From Bombardia bombarda (Eukaryota > Ascomycota > Sordariomycetes > Sordariales > Lasiosphaeriaceae), in contig JAULSR010000001.1 of NCBI GenBank assembly GCA_030512295.1, positions 1,364,001 to 1,428,000 of the forward strand: a stretch of DNA of 64,000 bases, read 5' to 3'. This document shows, piece after piece, positions 48,701 through 60,202 of the stretch. The notes below the pieces were generated by a model that did not search any database, had not been told where the DNA came from, and saw only the letters and a list, made by a program, of their open reading frames with translations. Position 1 is the first letter of the stretch; each line of letters opens with the position of its first letter. The position numbers were made by a program, and so were the translations under genes.

Positions 48701-49602
48701 ACCGGGCACACTGGCCTGCATGACATCCTCGAGCGTATCCGCAACAGCGGCAAACATCTCGGGGTTCACCAGCCCCCAGATCAGCCCGACCGCAGTGTTC
48801 AGCCACTCGACCGACTCGGGAATCAGGTTCACCACGGCCGTCTCGCCGCGCTTCTGCTCGCTCGACCACTCTACGTCGCGGCCCTGTCTTATCAGGTCCT
48901 TGGCCCACAGGAAGATGATGCTCGACACGCACGCGCCCAGCGGGAGCAGGCCCCACAGGCTGCCGCCAAACGCCTTTCCGATAAAAACGATGCCGAGGAA
49001 GACGGTGGCGCACAAGACGTTGGCCCTCGCCTCTATCGATTCGAACATGGGCTCGTAGCTGACCGAGGGCGTCGGGTGGAAGAGCACGTTGGTCTTTTCG
49101 CCGTGGATGGGCACGTCGCTCGTCGAGCCCTGCGCTACTGGGTCTGGTGGCGCGGTGATGTCTTGGGCGTTGCGGTATTCCTCCCCGGACTGGTGCGCGT
49201 CCGTGTGGACGGGCGTGTCCTTGCCGAGGTTGGCGTTGGGGACGGTTAACTGTTGAAGCGTGTCTCGTTAGTGGTGTTGCTTGCTGCTATATGAGACGGA
49301 GAGAAGGTAAGAGAACGTACCACCGGATCCCGTGCGGCCTTCATGTGCTTGGACTCAATGTCTTCAATCTCGACATCTTTGCCGGTGACGGGGTCCCTGA
49401 CAACGCGGCGGTTCTTGCCTGGTGCGGTCGGGGCATGGGTCCTGGCGTCGCCATTCTGGCCATATGTTTGTGGCTCGGCGTCAATGTGGGCGTCTCTGTG
49501 CTTCTTTTGCTTGTCGAGGCCCTCGACGAACTGCTTGATGTTGGGGATGCGGTTCGTGCCCGAGTAGGGCTGCCCCGGGTATACCTTGTTTTCTGCCGAC
49601 AT
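45744..49602 (-). CDS. Tricalbin/extended-synaptotagmin-like SMP and C2 protein (Mug190-like)
   Basis: There are three exons (49602-49321, 49249-45939 and 45858-45744) and 1235 residues. The N-terminal region is hydrophilic. A membrane hairpin near residues 165-210 (ANVLCATVFLGIVFIGKAF...SIIFLWAKDL) is followed by an SMP lipid-transfer domain (about 220-430; VNPEMFAAVADTLEDVMQ). At least two C2 domains follow (VLFIRIHKAVGLSKQD... with SDPYICVAF; GILSIVVHQIVNLEL...). The C-terminal region has acidic DEEDTTDDSGEEEE runs and a short last exon. Tricalbins tether the ER to the plasma membrane and move lipids between them. The domain order with a long C-terminal beta region recalls fission-yeast Mug190 and its filamentous-fungal homologues rather than classical Tcb1-3. 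Calcium-binding Asp residues are only partly present. Confidence 0.88.
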
Positions 49603-51420
49603 TGTTTCTCCTTGTTTTGGTGAAGCTGCTGGTTGCCTAGGTAGTACTACCCAAGGTTCATGAGTGCCAGCCAGTCTTTCAGAGAGATGGAAGGAGAGGT
49701 AGGCAGCCAGTGGTGATGAGGTCCCGCTTCGAGAGGTAAGTAGGTAGGTAAGGTATGTAGGAGTTTATAGGTGGGTAGGGCAATGGTACTGAAAGCAAGG
49801 ATTGGCACTATATGTATGTGCTGTTGTTGTAGGACAAGCAATAATATGTGAGTGTGCTATGATGTAAGTGAGTGTCGGATGCAGGAAACCAGTACCATGG
49901 ACGGCCCAGAAGCCCAGCTTCCAGCTTGCAAGGATCTAGTTTATAGCCTACCTCCTCACAGGCCCCCGGACAGCTTGGCCGATCACCTTACGTAGCAGGT
50001 ATTGACCAACCCACAGACAGCTGCCAGTCCTTTGTGTGTCCAAGCAGGGCTTGCAGAGCTAGGACTCCAATGAAATCAGCCAAGTTTGCTGTTGAATTAC
50101 CAGCAAAAGCTGCGATGAAAGCTGTGGTCGATCGGCAGCTACGATCGAGACCGGGGACCCATTCCTACTGAATATCATTCTGCACCTTCCTTACTTGATA
50201 TACTAAGGCTGTTATATTTCTAGATTCCACCATAACGGCAGGCGCGATGATAGTAAATGGCCTCTGAATAGCTGTGGCAGCTTTCACTTGAGCACACCGG
50301 TCAATTGCAGGTAGGTACACCGTGACGTTAGAAGGGGGAGAGCTTGGGAGAGCTTGGCATAGCTTGGCATCCCAGACCAAACATGTATGACGTCGGTGGT
50401 GCAACTTATGTGTAACCACCCACCACCCCGCGGACCCACATGTACTTCGAATCTGCCTGTCGTTTCCTCCTTCCACTGGCCGGCGCCAGCGTCGCGCTGG
50501 CTGCATGCGCTGGCTGAATGCGCTGTAAAATATCCCAGAGTGATACAAAAGCTCCAGGAACTAATAACGCCGGCTTCTGCATGCGGACAGCAGAAGCATC
50601 GTTTGTTTTTTTTGTCCTTACGTTCGCTTATACACTGTAGAATTGGCTGTGTAGGTACTTGCCAAACATTAGCAACCGGGGGAATGACGTCTACACTTTT
50701 TTGAAAGGTGTGCAATCAGCGGATTGGGATGGCGGCCCGCTCCACATCATGAGCGAGCTAGGGATTTAGGGAGGTGTGCTTGTCTTGGCATACGGCGTGG
50801 CTGTTCCTATCATTCATCCCTTTTTCTGATAGATTATTCAATGAGGAACGAATGAAAGAAAGCGTTTAGCAAGAAGTAAGTGAACAGAGCTCAGCTAGAC
50901 TTGCTTCATTGATCCCCTCGGAACAGCGAAATCCGGGATGCTGGACATAATAAGAGGAAGCAATGATCTACCCTAGGATCACCAGTCAGCGCTTTGGGTA
51001 ACAGTACATCACAGATCTTGATATTCCCTACCAAACCAAGATCTTCCTTTCCTTGCTTGTTTAATGTTGCATATCGTTATCCAAAATTAGAAATTAATTG
51101 CCTCACAAGTCACATACAGTCTCGCACATCGTTTGGTTTCGCCAACCCTACCTTTTCACACCTCGACCTCACAATTGGATTCAAAGTTCCATCAATTCGT
51201 ATTTCATACCCCATTGCGCTTACATCATCATATCTCATCCCTCACGTAAATCCCAGCCAATGTACAGAACGGTATATATATATACTTACAAAAATGAATC
51301 AAGTAGCCAAAGGTATCAAGAACATGCATGCTTTGTTGCCTTGCCCACCCTTCCACCAATATGTACAAGCAAATATCCCTTCACATTATATCCCAGCCGG
51401 ACGCAACAGAAGAATATCTT
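49603..51420. other. Long intergenic region
   Basis: About 1.8 kb between the tricalbin start (-) and the 3' end of the Pro/Ser-rich gene (-). It has AGGTAGGT octamers at 49742 and 50309. No gene supported. Confidence 0.5.
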
Positions 51421-52986
51421 CTATTGCCAGACAGAAACGGCCCCTGAACCAGCCAAAGGTCCGCTGGCAAGATCCATAGAGACCAGCCCCTGAATCTCTG
51501 CCGCAAACACAGTCTTGACTGCTGTTGTTGGCGTGTCCATGTCCATGTCCACGCCTAGACCTGGACTGGGATACATTATCCCAGTCACCGGCCTGACATC
51601 ATCCCACTCGGAAAAGACGCTGCTCGCATCTGACATGTCCACATCTCCCGATGCTTCAAACACGGAATCCTGGCTCAAGCTGGCTATCGAGTCCACGCTC
51701 GGCGTAGGAGGTTCCGCCACGGCCACGGGCTCCTGCTGTGTAGGTGTAGTAGGCCGGACGTCGTTGGCAATATATGCCGGCACCTGTATTATTGGTGGAG
51801 CAGACGGTGTAGGCGGCGTAGGAACCGCGATGACCGGAACCTGCGACGCGCCTGCTCTGGCCATCTGCATCCTCGTCCTTGGCCTGGGCGATGGCAGCGC
51901 AATGACCGGTACGGCTACGGGCTCCTTCTTCGGCAAGCTGACCCTTTCCGACATATCCACCACCGGACTGCCGGCCTCGTCGGTCTCCTCGCCGTCTTGA
52001 CCAATCGTCCATACCCATCGGCGCTTCTTCTCCCTCTTCTTTCCGCGCTTGCGGATGCCGCCGCCTGTGGGCGACAGCGTGATTGGCGTTGACGCCCGCA
52101 TGGTGGTCATGCGGCGGCGCATCTCCTCAAAAGGACCCGGGGTCTGCCCCCCATCGCGCGTCTCGTTGCCTGTGTAGGCCATAGTTTGGTCCAGCACATC
52201 GTCGTCAGATGTTGATGGCGTGGTTGGCGTGGCATCGTCGGTCAGCAAGTCGATATGGGACTTGATGTATCTGCTGGTGGTGATGGTCTGGCATAGGGGG
52301 CTGTTGTAGGCTACCCGGCGAGCTGCCTTTTCTTGGAGGCGTAGTGATTGTCTCCTGGGCGATACTGGTGATTTTGTGCTGAGGGGTGGTAAAGGTGAGT
52401 TTCGGAGGATGCTGTGAAGGCTGCGAGGATGTGTGTATGGGAGCTTCAGCAGGTTTGAGGGCAACGTTGTGCGCCGCCTGGGAGTTTGGGCCGCCGATTG
52501 TGGCACCTCAGAGGGCTGCTGGGCCGCCACAGGGGTGGCCTGGGTCTCAAAGGTGAAAACGCGAGCGCCATTTTGTTCCGGGGGGATAGCGGATAGGGGT
52601 GGTGTCGCTGTCATGGTGCTGGGGAAGTAAACATCCATGGACACGGCCGGAGACACGGGCTGCGCTGTCAAGGGTGTGTCGAGGTAAGGGCCAGAGTAAG
52701 GCGTGTGTAGACGCGCATCTTTCCCGGTGCCAGCATCTTGGGTTTGTAGACGCAGTGTTGGCTTTCCACTCCAGGAATGTGCTGGCGGCTTTTCTTGGAC
52801 TGGTGTCGACCGGTCCACAGCTGTCGCGTAGACATTGGAGAGGGTGTTGAAGGCCGTGGGAGACTTCACATCAACGGCGGCGGCGAGACCTCTGGATACT
52901 CGACCACTCGGGCCGCTGGCAAAGGTCTTAATCTGAAGAGACAACCTTGGCCTCTTTGGAGGACTGGGCGGACATTGGTTCGACAT
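51421..52986 (-). CDS. Pro/Ser/Thr-rich conserved fungal protein, unknown function
   Basis: This single-exon gene encodes 521 residues from the ATG at 52986. Reading upstream of it needs a non-ATG start, so I reject that. Most of the chain is disordered and full of SP/TP pairs (SPPKRPRLSLQIKT at the N-terminus), so it is a likely target of proline-directed kinases. More conserved-looking islands are TLPSNLLKLPYTHPRSLHSI, SPRRQSLRLQEKAARRVAYN and a basic KKREKKRRWVWTIGQDGEE. Acidic SDDDVLDQT and DVDMSDASSVFSEWDDV segments follow. Similar proteins occur in filamentous ascomycetes, sometimes annotated as glucan-related, but I see no enzyme domain. A regulatory or cell-cycle role is only a guess. 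Confidence 0.65.
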   Translation of the reverse strand: MSNQCPPSPPKRPRLSLQIKTFASGPSGRVSRGLAAAVDVKSPTAFNTLSNVYATAVDRSTPVQEKPPAHSWSGKPTLRLQTQDAGTGKDARLHTPYSGPYLDTPLTAQPVSPAVSMDVYFPSTMTATPPLSAIPPEQNGARVFTFETQATPVAAQQPSEVPQSAAQTPRRRTTLPSNLLKLPYTHPRSLHSILRNSPLPPLSTKSPVSPRRQSLRLQEKAARRVAYNSPLCQTITTSRYIKSHIDLLTDDATPTTPSTSDDDVLDQTMAYTGNETRDGGQTPGPFEEMRRRMTTMRASTPITLSPTGGGIRKRGKKREKKRRWVWTIGQDGEETDEAGSPVVDMSERVSLPKKEPVAVPVIALPSPRPRTRMQMARAGASQVPVIAVPTPPTPSAPPIIQVPAYIANDVRPTTPTQQEPVAVAEPPTPSVDSIASLSQDSVFEASGDVDMSDASSVFSEWDDVRPVTGIMYPSPGLGVDMDMDTPTTAVKTVFAAEIQGLVSMDLASGPLAGSGAVSVWQ

Positions 52987-55173
52987 CTCGACAGGATTCG
53001 GCCCAGGGGGAGGCGAGTGACCTCTCGTGGGAAGGGCCAACAGACGAATGATCCGGGGGGTGATTGTGAAAAACGTGGGGAGATTTTGAGGGGGGCAGGC
53101 GCCTATATACTAGATGAAGATGAAGACTGGCGGCAAGTGTTGCAACTAGGCGGATCGAGGAGGACATTCATTGATGGAGGAAACTGGGTCGATGGAGGGG
53201 AAGCGCCAGGCCCAAGCAGGTTGCAGGTCATGTTGTACCATTAGACGCAGAGGACCGGGAAATCTGGACTTCGGAACCCATGGGCACACTTGTGGTAGGA
53301 CGACGAGAGGGAACGAAACGGGGGGCAGGGTGTACTGTGTGGTGTAGGAAGGCAAAGGAAGGCAGGGGTGGCACTGGGAAACTGCAGATGAGAGCTGTGG
53401 TTGGTTGTTGAGGGAAGGAGCCGGCCATGGACCGACTTGACTGGCTGTCGACGGGCTGCACCCTGCAGGCGCAAGCGCCCCCTTCCTCCCCAACGTCCAA
53501 TGGCAGTCGTCGTCATGGCTGCAGGCGCATGCGGGCACCAAGTCACATCGCGTCTAATTATTCCTCTTTGAAGTCGAGGGTTTTTCTCCGATTTAGAAAC
53601 CCGACCGCCCCATCAGGCGCCAGTGGCTTGCAGCCCGTCATTAGACGCCATTCGGGGGAGAAAAGCGCCTGATGGTCGAGGCTTGGGGAGTGAATATTCG
53701 TAGTCAAAGTACCCAGCGACACAGGTCTGTTAGTGCAATCTATATTCCTGGTTTAAAAATAGGCATTTTAAACTAGCGCCATTAACAGACTCCATAGCAT
53801 CAGTACGGTACGGGATGACCGTTGTGGATGATTCACACCTCTAGTTCGTAACTTTGCCATCCGCCTTGTTGGTCGGCGAATACGTATTTTGGTCAACAAA
53901 ATCAATATTCTGACGATGTTGTTGTGCTGGAGAAAAGGTCCAAAAACAAAGAAACCACCACAGTTCTTTCTCGGGCTCCAAACATAGCACAGCAAAACAG
54001 TCATATGTCCCCTAACCCCCCAAATTTAGCTGTCGCATCGGACCGGTCGATCCGACTTCCGATTTCCATCCCGACAGCAATGGAAACGTGGAAGGACCCT
54101 GGCCTCACGACCGCTTTGTGTACTATTTGTGAGTGTAAATATTGGTGTTGAATTGTCCAGGACGCAACATGAAGCCATGGCCCATAGAGAATAACAAATA
54201 CAAATATCGTTACAAATATGGTCATGGGTGGGAATATTTGGGATACGCCGCACGCCGCACACCGCACACCGGCGACGCCGCAACGCCGCATAGGTGCTGC
54301 GGGATCACCACAAGATCTCGCCCTCTGCCATCGCAGGTGGTTGTATTGCAGAAAGTCGGGTCGTCTCCCCATGGGGGGGGGTTAAGCTTCTTGACTATAC
54401 TGGGTAGGTGGGTAAAGTAAAAATAAGCATTTCCAGGCTGTTATTTTTCGTAGATGTGTGGAATTGAAACATGTCTGGACTTTCGTATCCGTATGCGACT
54501 GCGATAGTACCCAGATGGATCATGGAAGGAAGACCACAATGCGGGTGGATTCTACGATATTCCATATTTCTCCTTCCCCATCCCTCGGTCGACAAAGCCG
54601 GGTCATGGAGGCGGACGTATTTAGAAGTCGCGTCTGTGCATTTCAAGGACGACGAAAAAGCAAGGCGAGGTTAAACCTACTTCGTCAGGGCATGGCTGAT
54701 GAAGAAATGAGGTGTCTTAAGATTTCGCTTCAGCCCGTTACGAGGGCTGAGAATAGCCATTCCATTCCGGGAAATTTCAGGTGAGCGAGTGGGCTGCTCC
54801 GGGCTCTCCCGCTTGGTGCACGGTTCCCTGAGCAGGAGGTATTTTGTACCTCAACCTTGCAGGCAGGGTTGTAGCGTAAACCTTCCCGCCGTCTCGGGAC
54901 ATCAGCAGCACCACCACCCCCAACAAAATAATCTGTCAGATCGACAGGATCAAAATAGAACAGCAACCTGGACTAACCGGGTCCGCCGCCCCCACTGACG
55001 AGCCGAACTCGCGAACCAAACCATGAGATTGATGGCCTTTTTCCTGGTTTCATTTTTACCATTTGTTACTGTGTAGGACGCCGTGGCTACGAGTACCGTT
55101 AACGCGATGCTGTCGAGGCGGCCCCGAACCCAGTCTCAGTCTCAGTCCCAGTCCCCATTTTATTCCCGCCAGT
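52987..55173. other. Long divergent intergenic region
   Basis: About 2.2 kb between the Pro/Ser-rich gene (-) and the polymerase gene (+). It contains both promoters. A short direct/inverted GCCGCAC-rich patch lies near 54247-54290. No gene supported. Confidence 0.5.
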
Positions 55174-57377
55174 ATGGATCATCATCTGTCTCATGCGAAA
55201 AGGAAGGCGCCTCGACGAAGAGATGACTGCGCCATCCTTCACTTTGTACTGCCTCCCGCCCCTTCTCTGTTCTCTTCCACTCAACCATTTCTGACAGCAG
55301 CATGTGCGCACCACAGGACCTCGATTGCTTCTATGCTCAGGTGCATACTACCACCTATGTTGTTGCTGCCTCTACTGTTGGCCCCTAGCTTATTTGTTTA
55401 TTCATGTGTTTGCTCTGGCTCCTGTTCTAGTGCGTAGAATACCACCAACCCGCGCTCAAGGCCCTGCCCTTGGGCATCAAGCAAAAGAGCATCCTTGCCA
55501 CCTGCAACTATGAGGCGCGTCGGCGCGGCGTCAAGAAGCTCATGCTCATCGCCGATGCAAAAAAGCTGTGTCCCGAGCTCGTCATCGTCGAGGGCGAGGA
55601 CTTGACCCCGTTCCGTAATGTCTCCAAGAAGTTATACGCCCTGCTCCGGGCCTACTCCTGGAATGGCAAGATTGAGCGTCTCGGCCTCGATGAGATGTTC
55701 CTAGACGTCACCGACATGGTTGCCTATAACCTGGGGCTGCTTAACAGAAACGCAGTACACGAGTCCTTCTTCTGTCTTTCGCGCACAGACCCTGAGAAGG
55801 GTTTTGCTTATGATGCCTCGTCGTTTGCTGGCTGTGTCCACGGTGATGGTGAGGCGCAAGTGGCAACAGGAACAACAGCAGCGCATGAAAGTGGACGTGA
55901 TAGTGCACTATACATGCGCCTCTTGCTCGCCTCTCATCTCGCGCGGTACCTCCGGCTGAAGATCGAGGAAGAAGGCTTCACTTCGGCCTGCGGAATCAGC
56001 ACCAACAAGCTGCTGGCCAAACTGGCCGGCAACAAGCACAAGCCCCGCAACCAGACCACACTCCTTGCCCTCCGCGAGGACGACGTCTTCTCCTTTATGG
56101 ACGAGCACCGTCTCCGGAAAGTTCCAGGGATAGGGTCCAAGATCACGCGCGTCTTAGAAGCCCACGTGCTAGGCCACGAACCAACGGACCACGATGTTCA
56201 CACCATGGAATGCGTACTGACTGTTGGCGAGGTGCGCAACCACCCGACCATATCCCCTCCTGTGCTCGAGAAGCTCTTTGGCGGACCCGGCTCTGAAAAG
56301 GGGCTCGGCGCCAAGGTCTGGGGTTTGCTCCACGGCGTCGATGACGCAGAAGTCAAGCCGGCTAGGGACGTGCCAACGCAGATCAGCATCGAGGACACAT
56401 ACAGAGGCCTGAACGAGCCCGCCGAGATTCATCGTGAGATGCTGCTGCTGACAGCGTCCCTCTTGCGGCGTATGCATATTGACCTAGTCGAGGACGAGCA
56501 CGAGGACGACGATAGCAGTAACAAGAACAACAGCAACAATAACACCCAGAACAGCTCCCACGATCTCTCATCGTCGTCGTCGTCGTCATCGTCAAGAAAA
56601 TGGACAGCCTACCCCAAAACTATCCGGCTCACGACGCGGCCAAAAACCACAGCAGCAGAGGGCAAGCCCTACAACTGGGCGCGCGCGAGCCGCAGCGGAC
56701 CTATTCCCGGATTCGTCTTCAGCTCCGCCATGACCAGCGGCCAGATCGTCGAGCGGCTCGTGTCCGAGACCCTGCTCCCCATGTTTTACAAGCTGAATCC
56801 GAAGCCGGAGAGACGCGGCTGGAACATTGGGCTCATCAACGTCTGCGTCGCCAACATGACGGGCATCGACGGCGGCGGCGTTGCCAGCGGCCGCGACATT
56901 GCCACCATGTTCCGGCGCCAGGAGGAGGTCTTGCGCGAGTTTACCGCGTATGATGGTGGTGGTGGGGGTAACACCAGCTCAGTGGCGTTGACTGCTACGC
57001 AGTTGCCGTCGTCGCTGACAGAGGGGTATGGTGGCAAAAACAGAAATGGTATCGAGATATCCGAAACTAGATTGGCGGAGGATGTTTCGGTGGATGATGC
57101 TAATGGAGATGTTGAAATGAGCGGAAACGACGATGACGACAACGTAGCTTCGGGCTCCGATACGTCCTGGGACCATGACCTAACCCGGGAAGAAGGCATG
57201 GAGCAGTGCCCCTTGTGCGGGCACTTCCTCCCGCGCTTCGCGCTTGCTGCACACGACCGGTATCACAGCATGGAATACGATAAGAATGTCGATGGTAGTA
57301 ATCTTGAGGGCAAAGAGGAGATGAGGGAACGACTTGGTGATAGCAGACAAGATCCTCAAAGACATTATAATCAATAA
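55174..57377 (+). CDS. Y-family translesion DNA polymerase, Pol iota-like
   Basis: There are three exons (55174-55245, a 24-nt exon 55317-55340, and 55431-57377) and 680 residues. The catalytic motif DLDCFYAQ supplies the first acidic metal ligand and is encoded by the tiny second exon. LGLDEMFLDVTD supplies the second Asp-Glu pair. The helix-hairpin-helix region (RKVPGIGSKITRVLEAH) and STNKLLAKLAGNKHKP match Pol iota/eta of fungi. The little-finger region is interrupted by Asn/Ser runs (about residues 445-475). Near the C-terminus CPLCGHFLPRFALAAHDRYH is a CxxC...HxxxH finger of UBZ type, which would let it bind ubiquitinated PCNA. The role is bypass of DNA lesions. The start at 55174 puts RRRDDCAILHF directly before the catalytic motif, as in homologues. 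Confidence 0.85.
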
Positions 57378-58198
57378 ATACGGCAATGTTCAACAAAACA
57401 GGCTCCGTGTGTAAATAAGTAAGGTAACTGGGTGAGTTAGGTATCCCGTTCTGACCGAGATCTACGAATCATGCGGCCTTTCCCCTTGCTCTCCCTCGCA
57501 TTGTCTGACGGTAATACTTCAATTGTTAATGGGGTCGCTGAGACGATTATTAATTATTGAAGCTATTACGGCCCACGCCTCAGAGGCTGAGAAGACTTGC
57601 AATGACCATATAGGTATACAACATACAGCAAGTTTATATATCATGATGAAGATCGTTATTTGGAAAGGGTTGATTGCGATGCATTTTCATTAATAGCAAA
57701 CGATATATATCAATACTGCTATCAGTTACAACCGGATACCGTAGGTATATAATGTAGATAGCTTTCATCCTGGTCCTTTGAATCTCACAAGAAACACTAA
57801 TACGATCATTTCTACCAAACCAAAGAATTGGAGCTGAGCTAGTCGAGCTATGATGGAAATACAACATGCAACAGTCACTTACACAAACAAGTCACGTCAC
57901 TTCGGGGCAACAAGCAAGCAGCCGGCAACTACGAGAGTCCAGCCAGTACTAGAACCCCCCTCCTCTACGCTCTTACCTCTTTTATATCCCCAAAACGGAC
58001 TTCTGGAGGCTCATTCCCGTGTCAGCACATGAACGTCCCATGTGTATGTGTGTGTAATGGAATGGGAAAATATAATGCACCTTTCTTTGTAATGTATAAT
58101 CCTCCAAAACCGCCAACTCCTTAACGCCCTTGACTGCGAGTTAATACACATATCGTCATGTCAAAACCGAAACAATATGCACGCCATAGCTCGCCCAA
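57378..58198. other. Convergent intergenic region
   Basis: About 820 nt, AT-rich, between the polymerase gene (+) and the Snu66 gene (-). No gene seen. Confidence 0.55.
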
Positions 58199-60202
58199 TC
58201 AAGCAAGCCTCACACCCGCCTCCTTCCTCTTCTTCCCCTGGTGCGACGCAGCCGTGCTCATGCCCACATTCTGGCTGGCATCCAACATGCTCTGCGCCAT
58301 GCGCCTCTTCTCCTCCGCCAGCTTCTTGAGGTGCTTGTCCGTCTTGCCCTTCCCGCTCCCCTTTCCGTGGAACTGGTGCGACAGCTCCTTGAACGCTTCC
58401 TTAGCAGTGAGGCTGCGGCCGTCGACGTCGGTGTAGCGCAGCTCGACGCTGGGGCGGTACCCCTCGCGGAACAGCTGGTCCATGACGCGCGAGTGGTGCT
58501 GGTCGCGCATCGTGTTCTGGTGGCGCTGGTAGTCGTCGCGCTCGCGCGTCGTCATCTTGTCGAGCCGGCCGCTGGCGCGGTCGCGCTCGCGCTGCACGCG
58601 CGTCTCCTCGTCGAAGAGCGCCATGCGCCGGTGCAGCTCTGCGAGGAAGAGCTGCCGCTGGCGGAACTTCTCGTTGAGCTCGTCGCCGCGCACGTCCTCG
58701 ACGAGGCGGCGCTCTTTGAGCAGCGAGAGCGTCGCGCCCATGCCGCCGGATACGGTCTTTTCTTCCTCGACGCCGGTGGCGGGCATCAGCTGCTCGGCGG
58801 CGTTGGGGGATGTGGAGCGAGATTCTTGCTTGATGTCGGCGGCGTCTTTCATTTCTTCGTCTTCGTCGGACGAGTCGTCGGCTGCTGCTGTGACGGCGGC
58901 GGCGGCAGCCACCTTTGGTTTGGGCGCTTTCCTTTCTTCCTCGCGCTCGGCGTGGAGTGTGTCTACGAACTCGCTGATCTCGTCGATTACGATGCCTCCT
59001 GCGTTTATGGCGCTTTCGGGGTCGGGCGTGTTGGCATCCTCCCGGAGCTGCCTTGCTATGTCTTCTGGCCTTGTCATTTTCCTCTTCTTTAGCGCGGCCT
59101 TTCGCTGTAGGGCTAGGGAGGACTGGAGGTCGTCGTCGTCGGCAAAGTCTTCGTCAAAGACCTTGCGCTTTTTTGTATAAGCCACCGCATCAGAGTCGAT
59201 ATCCATCGACTGGTCGGCAGCGGCCTGATCCCCGTTAAAGAGAGCGTCATCGTCACCCGCTGGGCGCTGCCTTGTTGTTTTAGACTTCTTCTTCTTAGGC
59301 TTCTTGACTTTTATTTCTGATGGATCGAGGTAGTCTGAAACTGGCGCTGGCGCATCCTCTGTTTGGGTCACAGTTAGCATTGGCTCAGACTTGCGCGGGT
59401 AGATAGGAAAAGACATACCAAGCACATCGAGTTCCACAGCTTGATGCCTCCTCCTCTGAACGGGGCCGTCGAGTATGTCAGCCAGCTCCGTCGATGTACC
59501 GGCCGCAGCCAGCGTAAACGCCTTCTTCTTCTTCCCATCAATCTCCTCGTCATACTGCGATAATATGGCGCGCGGCTGGCCTGTCTCATCAACGTCATTC
59601 GGATCGTACAGCGGCTTCTTCCTCTTCAAGTCGAGCTTCTCCTGCAACCTCTCCTGTTCCAGCAGACCAAGCGCCTCCAACTCGTCGCCCTCGTCCTCAT
59701 TCTCCAGCACCCCCGTATCCTTCAGCGTAAGAACCTGCTCGTCGCCGTCAAGAAAGCTAGCCATGTCGTGCGCAACCTTGACGCCAGCCAGGTCCTCAGC
59801 CGTGTGCTCAATAGAAGAAGCAGCAGCCGCCGCCTTCTCCTCCTCCAGCCTCCTGGCGGCATCGATCTTCTTTTGGCGCTTCTTCTGCGATTTGAGCCAC
59901 GAAATGGCGTCGAGGTCATCGTCGTCGTCGGCAAGGCCCTTGCCTTCGAGAACGGTGACGCGCTGGGCCTTGTCGCGGGCCTTCTTGATGGCGCCGGCGC
60001 GCTCCTCGCGCTTCTTCTTGGCTTCCTCGGCTTCGCGGATCTTTCTGAAGTTGTCATAGGCTTGGGCCTCGCGGCTCTCGAGGGTGCTGTCGTCCTTCTC
60101 GGGGGTGGCCTCCTTCTCCTGTGCTGCGCCGGGGACGGGCAAGGGCTTCATGCCCATTGCCCGCCGCACCTTGTTCATCTCCTCAATCGAGGCGGCGTCC
60201 AT
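58199..60202 (-). CDS. SNU66: Snu66/SART1 family U4/U6.U5 tri-snRNP protein
   Basis: There are two exons (60202-59419 and 59358-58199) and 647 residues. The N-terminus MDAASIEEMNKVRRAMGMKP precedes charged helical segments (DLDAISWLKSQKKRQKK). The region EEKAAAAASSIEHTAEDLAGVKVAHDM is a recognisable SART-1 block, continued by DVLEDAPAPVSDYLDPSEIK. The C-terminal third holds the conserved FVDTLHAEREEE, GMGATLSLLKERRLVED and VELRYTDVDGR segments. Snu66/SART1 is a component of the U4/U6.U5 tri-snRNP required before catalytic activation. The 60-nt intron (GTATGT, GCTAAC, ACAG) is a multiple of three with no stop, so retention would insert 20 residues. The start is the ATG after a run of A residues. 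Confidence 0.92.
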   Translation of the reverse strand: MDAASIEEMNKVRRAMGMKPLPVPGAAQEKEATPEKDDSTLESREAQAYDNFRKIREAEEAKKKREERAGAIKKARDKAQRVTVLEGKGLADDDDDLDAISWLKSQKKRQKKIDAARRLEEEKAAAAASSIEHTAEDLAGVKVAHDMASFLDGDEQVLTLKDTGVLENEDEGDELEALGLLEQERLQEKLDLKRKKPLYDPNDVDETGQPRAILSQYDEEIDGKKKKAFTLAAAGTSTELADILDGPVQRRRHQAVELDVLGMSFPIYPRKSEPMLTVTQTEDAPAPVSDYLDPSEIKVKKPKKKKSKTTRQRPAGDDDALFNGDQAAADQSMDIDSDAVAYTKKRKVFDEDFADDDDLQSSLALQRKAALKKRKMTRPEDIARQLREDANTPDPESAINAGGIVIDEISEFVDTLHAEREEERKAPKPKVAAAAAVTAAADDSSDEDEEMKDAADIKQESRSTSPNAAEQLMPATGVEEEKTVSGGMGATLSLLKERRLVEDVRGDELNEKFRQRQLFLAELHRRMALFDEETRVQRERDRASGRLDKMTTRERDDYQRHQNTMRDQHHSRVMDQLFREGYRPSVELRYTDVDGRSLTAKEAFKELSHQFHGKGSGKGKTDKHLKKLAEEKRRMAQSMLDASQNVGMSTAASHQGKKRKEAGVRLA

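Noticed and set aside
48071..49249. 392-codon plus-strand frame opposite the tricalbin gene
   Set aside because: Antisense shadow with His/Arg/Leu-rich composition and no domain.
53427..53672. Short frame near a GC-rich patch, considered as a gene for a small protein
   Set aside because: No splice or promoter support and no conserved-looking segment.
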